From assembly GCA_016291405.1 (NCBI GenBank), contig JAEEXG010000002.1:1-64000 (forward strand): a stretch of DNA of 64,000 nt. The letters are read 5' to 3'. The position numbers were made by a program, and so were the translations under genes. The notes under the pieces are model-generated. The model saw nothing but the letters and a program-made list of their open reading frames with translations, was not told the DNA's origin and ran no database searches. The DNA is from Lachnospiraceae bacterium. Its GTDB lineage: Bacteria; Bacillota; Clostridia; Lachnospirales; Lachnospiraceae. Each line of letters begins with the position of its first letter. Within the stretch, counting starts at the first letter, position 1. Positions 9,213 through 17,042 of the stretch are shown piece by piece.

Positions 9213-10868
9213 TTACGCACATAAATGCAAACGTTTAAAGATTTTATATAACTTGCTTCCGCCCGGGAACTTTTCAAGCTCATATCTTGTAATACCCTTT
9301 GTAAGAAGCATTGTTATTAAATAAACTACTGCACCCACAAGCACAGATAAAACAACGGTAAATCTGCTGTGTAATACCTTAGACAATACACTGTCTAGCA
9401 CAAAGACAATCAAGCCCATTGCCAACGAGCACAAAAGGGGTAAAACGAATGTCTTTTTTACTTCCTGTCTGTAATTAAGTATTCTCCTGATGGAAACAAT
9501 ATTCATAGCAAATATTGCCAATGCAAAAATGTTGTTTGATAATGCAACAGCATAAATGTTTAAATCAGTAAAATACAAAAGCGAAAGCAAAATACTTGCA
9601 TGAATCACAATTGCAATAAGGCCGTGAGTAATAGGCTTAATAAGCCTTCCCATTCCCTGAAGTATACCGTTTGTAAGAGTTGATAAAGAAAACAGCACAA
9701 CACCGATACTTCCGATTCTTAAAAGATTGGGCGCCGTGGGAGTCTTTGTTGAAAATAACATCCACACTACGTTAGGAGCAACAACTGCCAAGCCAATAGC
9801 ACAAGGAAAAGCAATAATCATTACAAGCCTTATTACGCTTTCAATCTTTTGATTTAACTCATGATATTCTTTTCTTTTCATAAGTCCCGATATTGTAGGT
9901 ACCGTTGACATGCCCATTGAAGCAGCAATTGCAATGGGGACATTAATAAGCACTAAATATTTTCCTGAATAAATGCCCCAGTTGACGGATTTAATAGCCT
10001 CTAAGCCCTTAACATCCATCATCCAGTTATGAAGGCACATATCAAGATAATTTGAAATATTATTCACAAAAGAACCAACCGTTATAGGAACAATGGTAAC
10101 AAGCAAAGCCTTGTAAATATCCCATGATGAGTCAATAACATGGGTAGGATCTCTGAAAATACGCTTCTGGAAGGTTCTCTTATTTGCTTTATAAACCAAA
10201 ATCATAAAGGTCAAAGCAAATGCCGCGCCAACCGTATATCCTAAAGTAGCACCCGCAGCACCATATGCATTGGCGTAGTTTTCATTTTGTAAAAGTGCAC
10301 CGACTTTACGTCCATACTTGGTAAAATAATATGCACAACCAAGGCCTACAGGGACAAGGACAATTGTCTCAATAAGCTGAGAACAAGCGGTTTGGACCAT
10401 TGAGCCCATTCCTTGGAAATAACCTCTGAATACCGCACTTATACAAAAGAGCAAAAGTGCCGGAGCCAAAACTCTTAAAGCAAGATAGCTCATAGGCTCG
10501 TGGTTCATCTTTGATAATCCATCAGCAAAAACAAACACAAAGCCTGAAACAAGCAAACCTAAAATAACGGCAAATCTTAAAGTGCACTTAAATATCTTGT
10601 CTGCATTTCTGTATTCACCCTTACTCACCTTCGCCGAAACAAGCTTTGAAACCGCAAGGGGAATACCGTAAACAGAAACTGTAAAAGCCACATTATATAC
10701 TTCATAAGCCGCGGAATAATAAGCGTTACCCACGTCTCCGATAATGTATGGCATGGGAATTCTTTTAGCAAGTCCCAATACTCTTACTAAAATTCCCGCT
10801 ATAGCAAGGATGCTTCCCTGCACCAAAAAATTATTAAATTTATTCTTTTCGTTCTTCTCAATAGGCAT
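9213..10868 (-). CDS. Lipid II flippase-type membrane protein (MurJ/YtgP, SpoVB family)
   Basis: This 551-residue protein has about 14 predicted membrane segments and belongs to the MOP exporter superfamily, polysaccharide-biosynthesis/SpoVB branch. The N-terminus FLVQGSILAIAGILVRVLGL followed by RIPMPYIIGDVGNAYY matches the YtgP/MurJ-type proteins that flip lipid-linked peptidoglycan precursors. RGYFQGMGSMVQTACSQLIE is another family landmark. B. subtilis YtgP/MurJ has a similar length. SpoVB itself is a paralogue, so a sporulation-specific or polysaccharide role cannot be excluded. The gene lies 3 bases after ybeY. Confidence 0.82.
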   Translation of the reverse strand: MPIEKNEKNKFNNFLVQGSILAIAGILVRVLGLAKRIPMPYIIGDVGNAYYSAAYEVYNVAFTVSVYGIPLAVSKLVSAKVSKGEYRNADKIFKCTLRFAVILGLLVSGFVFVFADGLSKMNHEPMSYLALRVLAPALLLFCISAVFRGYFQGMGSMVQTACSQLIETIVLVPVGLGCAYYFTKYGRKVGALLQNENYANAYGAAGATLGYTVGAAFALTFMILVYKANKRTFQKRIFRDPTHVIDSSWDIYKALLVTIVPITVGSFVNNISNYLDMCLHNWMMDVKGLEAIKSVNWGIYSGKYLVLINVPIAIAASMGMSTVPTISGLMKRKEYHELNQKIESVIRLVMIIAFPCAIGLAVVAPNVVWMLFSTKTPTAPNLLRIGSIGVVLFSLSTLTNGILQGMGRLIKPITHGLIAIVIHASILLSLLYFTDLNIYAVALSNNIFALAIFAMNIVSIRRILNYRQEVKKTFVLPLLCSLAMGLIVFVLDSVLSKVLHSRFTVVLSVLVGAVVYLITMLLTKGITRYELEKFPGGSKLYKIFKRLHLCA

Positions 10869-10871
10869 TAA

Positions 10872-11375
10872 TCAATCTCTTGTAATATTTAATCTTTTTA
10901 GTATTTCTTCCTGTTTAGCTTCCATGACTTCTCTCTCATCATCACTTTCATGATCGTAGCCAAGCAAATGTAAAAGGCTGTGAGTTATCAGGAATGCTAC
11001 TTCACGCTTTAAAGAATGACCGTATTCATCTGCCTGACTTACAGCATGATCTGTTGATATCATAATGTCTCCCAGAATAAGCTCCCCTGTCTCACAATCA
11101 AAGTATTCAGGGTCGCCTTCCTTAATGCCGCTAAAATCGGCTGGAGCATTAAAATCTATGGCAGGGAATGATAAAACGTCGGTAGATTTATCCATGTTCC
11201 TAAACTCTTTATTAATAACATGAATATTCTCATCATCTGTGAAAGAAACATTTAAAGATACATTAAGAAACGGAACGTTCTCTGATTTAAGTGTTTCTTC
11301 GGTTAAACTCTTTATAAGATTTTCAACATCAAAACCAAATTCAAAATCGAATTCATTCTCAACGTAAAAAGTCAT
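10872..11375 (-). CDS. ybeY: rRNA maturation endoribonuclease YbeY
   Basis: YbeY is a single-strand-specific metallo-endoribonuclease needed for 16S rRNA 3' end maturation and ribosome quality control. The zinc triad is H132-xxx-H136-xxxxx-H142 in the segment ITHSLLHLLGYDHESDD. NKEFRNMDKSTDVLSFP upstream is also diagnostic. The 167-residue length is typical. Its start overlaps the end of the PgpH-like gene by 17 bases, and murJ follows 3 bases later. The phoH, PgpH-type, ybeY order is a widespread Firmicute arrangement and supports all three calls. Confidence 0.96.
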   Translation of the reverse strand: MTFYVENEFDFEFGFDVENLIKSLTEETLKSENVPFLNVSLNVSFTDDENIHVINKEFRNMDKSTDVLSFPAIDFNAPADFSGIKEGDPEYFDCETGELILGDIMISTDHAVSQADEYGHSLKREVAFLITHSLLHLLGYDHESDDEREVMEAKQEEILKRLNITRD

Positions 11376-12546
11376 AATATAATGTTTCCTTTAAAATAAT
11401 CTCTCTGATTTGTCTAAAGTCTTTCTGAGTAAGATCACTCTCTGATAAAGTCTCTTTAATAAAATTCTTTTCAAACAATGTGTCAACCAAAGCCGAATAA
11501 TCTACCTTAGCCTTCTTATCTTTTGAAAAAATGCTCATTAAAGTCGAAATAAACTTATCGGATAAATAAACAATACAAGCTTCCTTTGATACAAGCCTTG
11601 AGTTTTTATCCAAGAACCCTAAAAGCAGTTTTGCGGCCTTTGGCGGGAATTGATTCTTTTCAACAAACTCCTCACATCCCTTTTCCGATAAGTCGAAAGC
11701 TTTCTTTATTCTGTGATAGTATGCGCAGTTTTTGGTGATATCCACATCGCATCCTATGGAATTGGCCATTCTTTCTGCAAGATATGCTGTATGAATCGAC
11801 CTGTAATACTCTTCTTTTGATACGTTTTTAAGTTCGATCAACGCTGAGTATTCCTGGTCGTTTAACTCTAAATACTTATTTCTGTAACGATTAGCAACAG
11901 TTGTATTAAAATACTTTAAGCAAAAAAACAAAGCAATTGAATTAATGGCTATATTAACAATAGGCATAATAAATTGCTCTGCATCAAGCTTTGAATTATC
12001 AAGCATAACAAAGCCCGCTATTTCAAATACTGCCAGGAATAAAACAGACAAAAATATCGATGAAGCAACTTTAAATTGTTTATCGATATCCTGAAAAAGC
12101 ATTATTCCTAAGAAAGAAGCCAAGAAATAAACCGCTACGGTAACAATCTCCGTTCCCGAAAGCAAAACAGCCAGTATTATAAATGAGGCTGAAACATAAA
12201 AAGAAATGAATGCATTTGAAAAAAGGGAAAGCGCAATTGCAATGGTTAAAAAAATCCATCCCTTTTTATCAATCAAAGGAAAAAGAACCGTTAAAACAAG
12301 TCCCGATAGGTAGACCACCAAAAATCTGTATGGGTGTTCCGCATTATCGTAATCCATTCTCTCTGTCTTTAAACAATACTGTAAGAAATAAATAAGTCCT
12401 AAAGAAAATGAAAGCGCAAATACACCGTTTCTGATTATTTCGCCCCATGTCTTATCGTATAAAAAAGACATTGTGAGGGTAACCAAAACGGTAAGAAACA
12501 ATATTAAAACGGCTGAAATTGTCTTCTTTTTTGAAAGAGTGCTCAA
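11359..12546 (-). CDS. Degenerate PgpH/YqfF-like 7TM-HD protein (probably inactive)
   Basis: The 395-residue protein has seven or so membrane segments (residues 10-215) and a cytoplasmic C-terminal domain. That domain aligns by eye with the HD phosphodiesterase of PgpH, the cyclic-di-AMP hydrolase. Key residues are lost. The family TYHHS reads EYYRS (245-249), losing the first metal-ligand His. YYHDIGK reads YYHRIKK (276-282), losing the Asp of the HD pair. The last Asp (LSD, D330) remains. The large extracellular HDED domain of PgpH is also absent, so the protein is about half the usual length. It sits between phoH and ybeY exactly where pgpH normally lies. Start is TTG at 12546. Confidence 0.75.
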   Translation of the reverse strand: MSTLSKKKTISAVLILFLTVLVTLTMSFLYDKTWGEIIRNGVFALSFSLGLIYFLQYCLKTERMDYDNAEHPYRFLVVYLSGLVLTVLFPLIDKKGWIFLTIAIALSLFSNAFISFYVSASFIILAVLLSGTEIVTVAVYFLASFLGIMLFQDIDKQFKVASSIFLSVLFLAVFEIAGFVMLDNSKLDAEQFIMPIVNIAINSIALFFCLKYFNTTVANRYRNKYLELNDQEYSALIELKNVSKEEYYRSIHTAYLAERMANSIGCDVDITKNCAYYHRIKKAFDLSEKGCEEFVEKNQFPPKAAKLLLGFLDKNSRLVSKEACIVYLSDKFISTLMSIFSKDKKAKVDYSALVDTLFEKNFIKETLSESDLTQKDFRQIREIILKETLYYDFLR

Positions 12547-12548
12547 AA

Positions 12549-13526
12549 TTATTTCTTCCTTTGTTTGTTTTTATTTGCTGCCTTTTCTTCGTATACTTCG
12601 TATGCCTTTACAATCTTTTGAACCAAAGGATGTCTTACAACGTCTTTACTTGTTAAATTGCAAACGCTGATTCCTTCGATATTCTTTAATATTTTTATAG
12701 CCACATCAAGACCGCTTGTTACATCTTTAGGCAAGTCTTTTTGTGTGGAGTCGCCGGTAATAACTACTTTAGAGCCAAAACCGATACGGGTTAAAAACAT
12801 CTTCATTTGGGCGGGAGTGGTGTTTTGAGCTTCATCAAGGATAATGTAAGCATCATCCAAGGTTCTTCCTCGCATATAGGCTAAGGGCGCCACTTCAATA
12901 AGCCCCTTCTCCATGTTTTTCTGAAAACCTTCAGCTCCCATGATTTGATATAAAGCATCGTACAAAGGTCGTAAATAAGGATCAACCTTACTTTGCAAGT
13001 CGCCGGGCAAGAATCCAAGTTTTTCTCCCGCTTCAATAGCAGGTCTTGTAAGTATAATCTTATTTACCTCATTATTTTTAAAAGCGGTAATGGCCAAAGC
13101 CATTGCAAGGTAAGTTTTACCTGTACCTGCAGGGCCGATACCAAACACCACCATATCTTTCTTCATTGCATCTACATAAGCCTTCTGACCTAATGTCTTA
13201 GGTTTTATGGGCTTACCGTTAACAGTATGGCAAATTACTTCCTTATCGATTAATGAAAGGGCTTCTTCCTGCTTTTCTTTAGCTAAAGAAATAGCATAGT
13301 CTATTTTTTGTTCTTCCAAATCGTCGCCTCCTTTAACCGTTTTTAAACAAGCTGTCATCATGGAATAAGCGGATTCTACGTTCGGTTCTTCTCCGATTAT
13401 TTTTAAAACGCCGTTTCTGTTTACTAAAATAACGTTTAACTTATTCTCTATTTTTTCAAGATACTTATCGTTTTGACCAAATAAAGTTCTTAATTGTTCA
13501 CCGGAAAATTCAATAACTTTCTCCAT
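12549..13526 (-). CDS. phoH: PhoH-family ATPase (YbeZ-like)
   Basis: PhoH-like proteins are cytoplasmic P-loop NTPases associated with RNA metabolism and usually encoded beside ybeY. An N-terminal KH-like region (residues 1-70) precedes the ATPase. Walker A is GPAGTGKT at 131-138 and Walker B is YIILDEAQN near 230, followed by the sensor ITGDSTQKDLP. At 325 residues it has normal length. It ends 2 bases before the TTG start of the PgpH-like gene. The exact biological role of the family remains unsettled; the family assignment itself is secure. Confidence 0.95.
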   Translation of the reverse strand: MEKVIEFSGEQLRTLFGQNDKYLEKIENKLNVILVNRNGVLKIIGEEPNVESAYSMMTACLKTVKGGDDLEEQKIDYAISLAKEKQEEALSLIDKEVICHTVNGKPIKPKTLGQKAYVDAMKKDMVVFGIGPAGTGKTYLAMALAITAFKNNEVNKIILTRPAIEAGEKLGFLPGDLQSKVDPYLRPLYDALYQIMGAEGFQKNMEKGLIEVAPLAYMRGRTLDDAYIILDEAQNTTPAQMKMFLTRIGFGSKVVITGDSTQKDLPKDVTSGLDVAIKILKNIEGISVCNLTSKDVVRHPLVQKIVKAYEVYEEKAANKNKQRKK

Positions 13527-13540
13527 ACAATCCTTTCCGC

Positions 13541-14020
13541 TTACTTATGATAGGGTTCATTTGCATTTATCTTAAATGCACGATATATCTGTTCAAGCAC
13601 AATTACCCGCATCAATTGATGCGGGAATGTCATATCTGAAAAACTAAGTGAAAAATCAGAACGTTTCTTTACTTTTTTATCAAGCCCCAAAGATCCGCCT
13701 ATGACAAAATCAATGGTTGATTGTCCTGATAAACAAATAGAAGAAAGTTTTTTAGCCAAATCTTCGCTTGATAACTTCTTACCTTCTATTTCAAGAGTAA
13801 CAAGGAAATCAGAATCCTTTATTTTGGAAAGGATTCTGTCTCCTTCTTTTTCTAATATTTTCTGATTTTCAACATCTGTAGCTTTATCCGGAGTCATCTC
13901 ATCCTGAACTTCGATTATTTCAAGATTACAAAACTTGGAAAGCCTTTTGGAATACTCCAAAATAGCGTCTTTAAAGAATTTCTCCTTTATTTTTCCAACT
14001 GTAATCAGCTTAATCTTCAT
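13541..14020 (-). CDS. rlmH: 23S rRNA (pseudouridine1915-N3)-methyltransferase RlmH
   Basis: RlmH is a SPOUT methyltransferase that modifies pseudouridine 1915 in helix 69 of 23S rRNA. The track ORF adds nine residues; I moved the start to ATG 14020, giving MKIKLITVGKIKEKF and the standard 159-residue length, with AGGAGA eight bases upstream. The SAM-binding trefoil knot shows FVIGGSLGL (residues 105-113) and the C-terminal FPHQLMRVIVLEQIYRA, then NEPYHK. The start overlaps the last 11 bases of the zinc-ribbon gene, indicating coupled translation. Confidence 0.96.
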   Translation of the reverse strand: MKIKLITVGKIKEKFFKDAILEYSKRLSKFCNLEIIEVQDEMTPDKATDVENQKILEKEGDRILSKIKDSDFLVTLEIEGKKLSSEDLAKKLSSICLSGQSTIDFVIGGSLGLDKKVKKRSDFSLSFSDMTFPHQLMRVIVLEQIYRAFKINANEPYHK

Positions 14021-14723
14021 CAAGAATGTCTCCTGCGAAGCGGTCAACTACATAATAAGCAAATCCCGGTTCCAAATCAGGGAACGCTTCTTTAACGTCC
14101 GAAACGACCTTATTGTTAAGCTCTAAGTATTCTGCTTCATAGTTTTCGGGATTAGGCTTTTTGTAGCTTCCGTTTAACTTATTTTGCTTAATAAATTCAA
14201 CTATATCATTTATAAGCTTTTCTTCTTTTTCAACTTCAGGCTTTAACTTCTTTACATTTCCTAATGAAATAAAGCCTGTTAAAAGAAATACGGCAAATAA
14301 TACGCCAAGCACTATAAAGGTAAGTACTCTTGAGGAACCGGATAAAGGAAGTGTTATAAGTCCAAACACATCCAAAAGAATAACCAAAAGTCCCAAAAGC
14401 CCGCTCACAATAAGCACTCCGTAAGCGGATTTGTTGTTTAAAAGCTTATCTTTCTTTGATTTATAAACAGGATTTTCTTCAAAGTTCTTAAGCTGTTCTG
14501 CCCTAAGCATAATTGCTTCCATTTCTTCGGGCGTAAGCTTTTGAATATCAGTAAGATTTTCTTCTTCCAAAGCTTCGGTTACTTCATCAGAATAGTTTTC
14601 CGCAAACTCAGGATCAAAAGAAACCTCTTCCTCTTTAAGCTCTTCAACAAGCTCCACATTACAATCGGGGCATACTTTTATGCCTTCTACATATTCAAGT
14701 TTACATTTGGGACACCAGGGCAT
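14010..14723 (-). CDS. Zinc-ribbon membrane protein, unknown function
   Basis: I do not recognise a named function. The 237-residue protein begins with a zinc ribbon (C4-x2-C7 and C18-x2-C21), followed by an acidic region rich in Glu. Two predicted membrane segments lie at about residues 103-125 and 130-152. A hydrophilic C-terminal part of about 80 residues follows (LKPEVEKEEKLINDIVEF onwards). The architecture suggests a membrane protein with both ends in the cytoplasm. Similar small zinc-ribbon membrane proteins are common in Clostridia and mostly uncharacterised. It follows nfnB by 15 bases and overlaps rlmH by 11. Confidence 0.7.
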   Translation of the reverse strand: MPWCPKCKLEYVEGIKVCPDCNVELVEELKEEEVSFDPEFAENYSDEVTEALEEENLTDIQKLTPEEMEAIMLRAEQLKNFEENPVYKSKKDKLLNNKSAYGVLIVSGLLGLLVILLDVFGLITLPLSGSSRVLTFIVLGVLFAVFLLTGFISLGNVKKLKPEVEKEEKLINDIVEFIKQNKLNGSYKKPNPENYEAEYLELNNKVVSDVKEAFPDLEPGFAYYVVDRFAGDILDED

Positions 14724-14738
14724 CTTTATTCCTCCGAT

Positions 14739-16124
14739 TTATTTACCTGATAAAAATTCATCAATACCTGCGGCAGCAGTCTTACCTGCACCCATAGCCA
14801 AAATTACGGTAGCTGCGCCTGTAACGGCATCACCGCCTGCATAAACGCCTGTCTTTGAAGTCTTACCGCAGTCTTCCTGAGCAACAATACATTTTCTTTT
14901 ATTGATTTCAAGTCCCTTTGTTGTTGATGAAATCAAAGGATTGGGGCTTGTTCCGAGAGACATGATTACGGCATCGACATCAATTGTAAATTCGGAGCCG
15001 GGGATTTCAACAGGAGATCTTCTTCCTGATTCATCAGGCTCACCAAGTTCCATCTTAATGCACTTAATTGCATTAACCCATCCGTTTTCATCTGTTAAGA
15101 TTTCAACGGGATTGGTAAGAAGATCGAAAATAATACCTTCTTCTTTTGCATGATGTACTTCTTCTACTCTGGCAGGTAATTCTTCTTCACTTCTTCTGTA
15201 TACGACATGAACTTCAGCGCCAAGTCTTAAAGCGGTTCTAGCAGCATCCATTGCTACGTTACCGCCGCCTACAACAGCAACTTTCTTTGCTCTCATAATA
15301 GGTGTGCTTGAGTTTTCGTCAAAGGCCTTCATGAGGTTGCTTCTTGTAAGATATTCGTTGGCAGAGAATACACCGTTGGCATTTTCTCCGGGGATTCCCA
15401 TGAATTTAGGAAGTCCTGCACCGGAACCGATGAATACGGCATCAAAGCCTTCATCGTTCATAAGTTCATCAACAGTAATAGATTTACCTACAACAACGTT
15501 TGTTTCAATCTTTACGCCAAGAGATTTAACGTTTTCAATTTCTTTTGCTACAACTCTTTCCTTGGGAAGTCTGAATTCGGGAATACCGTAAACAAGCACT
15601 CCTCCGGGCTGATGAAGAGCCTCAAAAATAGTAACGTCATATCCCATTTTTGCAAGGTCTCCCGCACAGGTTAAGCCTGCAGGGCCTGAACCTATAACAG
15701 CAACCTTCTTACCCTTCTTTTCAGCTGTAACAGTGGGTTTAATATTGTTCTTTGCGGCATAATCGGCAACGAATCTTTCAAGCTTACCGATAGAAATAGG
15801 CTCGCCTTTAATGCCTCTTATACATTTACCTTCACACTGGCTTTCCTGAGGACAAACACGTCCGCAAACAGCGGGAAGGGCTGATGACTCGCTTATGATT
15901 TCATAAGCTTTATCAAAATTACCGTTCTTAACCTGTTCTACAAATCCGGGAATGTTGATTGAAACGGGACATCCCTTCATACACTGTGCATTCTTACAAT
16001 TAATGCATCTTGAAGCTTCAGCTATAGCTTCTTCTTCGTTGTATCCCAAACAAACTTCTTCAAAGTTCGTGGCGCGCACCTTTGGATCCTGCTCACGAAC
16101 CGGTACTTTCTTTAATACGTCCAT
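14739..16124 (-). CDS. nfnB: NADH-dependent reduced ferredoxin:NADP+ oxidoreductase subunit B (GltD-like)
   Basis: NfnB is the large subunit of the electron-bifurcating transhydrogenase that couples NADH and reduced ferredoxin to NADPH formation. It resembles the glutamate synthase small subunit, and many pipelines label it gltA/gltD. The N-terminus carries Cys sets CINCKNAQCMKGCP and CGRVCPQESQCEGKC for two 4Fe-4S clusters. An FAD loop VIGSGPAGLTCAGDLA and an NADPH loop VVGGGNVAMDAARTA follow. I moved the start to ATG 16124 (461 residues) because AGGAGG lies six bases upstream and the track N-terminus overlaps nfnA. The nfnA stop lies 10 bases before. The immediate nfnA neighbour favours Nfn over glutamate synthase. 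Confidence 0.85.
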   Translation of the reverse strand: MDVLKKVPVREQDPKVRATNFEEVCLGYNEEEAIAEASRCINCKNAQCMKGCPVSINIPGFVEQVKNGNFDKAYEIISESSALPAVCGRVCPQESQCEGKCIRGIKGEPISIGKLERFVADYAAKNNIKPTVTAEKKGKKVAVIGSGPAGLTCAGDLAKMGYDVTIFEALHQPGGVLVYGIPEFRLPKERVVAKEIENVKSLGVKIETNVVVGKSITVDELMNDEGFDAVFIGSGAGLPKFMGIPGENANGVFSANEYLTRSNLMKAFDENSSTPIMRAKKVAVVGGGNVAMDAARTALRLGAEVHVVYRRSEEELPARVEEVHHAKEEGIIFDLLTNPVEILTDENGWVNAIKCIKMELGEPDESGRRSPVEIPGSEFTIDVDAVIMSLGTSPNPLISSTTKGLEINKRKCIVAQEDCGKTSKTGVYAGGDAVTGAATVILAMGAGKTAAAGIDEFLSGK

Positions 16125-16134
16125 GATTACCCTC

Positions 16135-17010
16135 CTAACAGTTTCCGCAGCCGCCATGGTGTGTGGCGCCTTCTTTTGCTTCAAGATATTTTCTTCCTTC
16201 TTCGGTCTTATAAAGTGTCTGACGCTTCATAGCCTCATCGAAGTTAACCAAATGTCCGTCAAATTCAGGTCCGTCTACGCAAGCGAATTTAACCTTATCA
16301 CCAACGGTAACACGACAGGCACCGCACATTCCGGTACCGTCTACCATAATGGGGTTAAGGCTAACTACAGTAGGAATGTTTAATTCCTTAGTAAGCTTGC
16401 ACACAAACTTCATCATGATCATCGGGCCTATAGCAACGCACACATCATAATGTTTTCCTTCGTCAACAAGGTCCTGCAATGTCTTTGTAACCATACCGCT
16501 TCTTCCGTAAGAACCGTCATCTGTGGTTACATAGAGATTTCCGGCAACAGCCTTCATTTCATCTTCCAAGATAAGAAGGTCTTTGGTTTTGGAACCAACA
16601 ATAACATCAGCATTTACGCCGTTTTCTTTAAGCCATTTAACCTGAGGATAAACAGGAGCTGTTCCTACGCCACCTGCAACAAAAACGATACTTTTCTTTT
16701 TAAGTTCCTCAATTGACTCAGTGCAAAATTCAGAAGGGCAGCCTAAAGGTCCTACGAAATCATGGAACGAATCTCCTTCTTTTAAATTTGCCATAAAACT
16801 TGTTCCCGCACCTACAATCTGGAACACGATGGTAATTGTTCCTTCATTTCTGTCATAATCGCAAATAGTGAGGGGAATTCTTTCGGAATCTTCATTTGCT
16901 CTGACAATAACAAATTGTCCGGGCAAACAAGACTTAGCAACTCTGGGAGCTTTTACAATCATTTCATAAATGTTAGTGGTAAGCTCTCTTGCTCTCAAAA
17001 TCTGGTACAT
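16135..17010 (-). CDS. nfnA: NADH-dependent reduced ferredoxin:NADP+ oxidoreductase subunit A
   Basis: NfnA is the small flavoprotein subunit of the Nfn complex, built like a dihydroorotate dehydrogenase electron-transfer subunit. The FAD-binding segment is ERIPLTICDYD and the NAD-binding region is VFVAGGVGTAPVYPQ. The C-terminal Cys set, GMCGACRVTVG plus a later Cys in FACVDGPEFDGH, is the 2Fe-2S site. Start placed at ATG 17010 (291 residues, MYQILRARELT) rather than the track start, because family members begin there and AGGAAGG lies upstream. Together with nfnB it gives the cell a link between its NADH, NADPH and ferredoxin pools. Confidence 0.87.
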   Translation of the reverse strand: MYQILRARELTTNIYEMIVKAPRVAKSCLPGQFVIVRANEDSERIPLTICDYDRNEGTITIVFQIVGAGTSFMANLKEGDSFHDFVGPLGCPSEFCTESIEELKKKSIVFVAGGVGTAPVYPQVKWLKENGVNADVIVGSKTKDLLILEDEMKAVAGNLYVTTDDGSYGRSGMVTKTLQDLVDEGKHYDVCVAIGPMIMMKFVCKLTKELNIPTVVSLNPIMVDGTGMCGACRVTVGDKVKFACVDGPEFDGHLVNFDEAMKRQTLYKTEEGRKYLEAKEGATHHGGCGNC

Positions 17011-17042
17011 TTTTTCATTTTCCTTCCTAAAATTCATATACC

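Noticed and set aside
14021-14047. Nine-residue extension of RlmH in the track
   Set aside because: It overlaps the zinc-ribbon gene and makes the protein longer than the constant family length of about 159.
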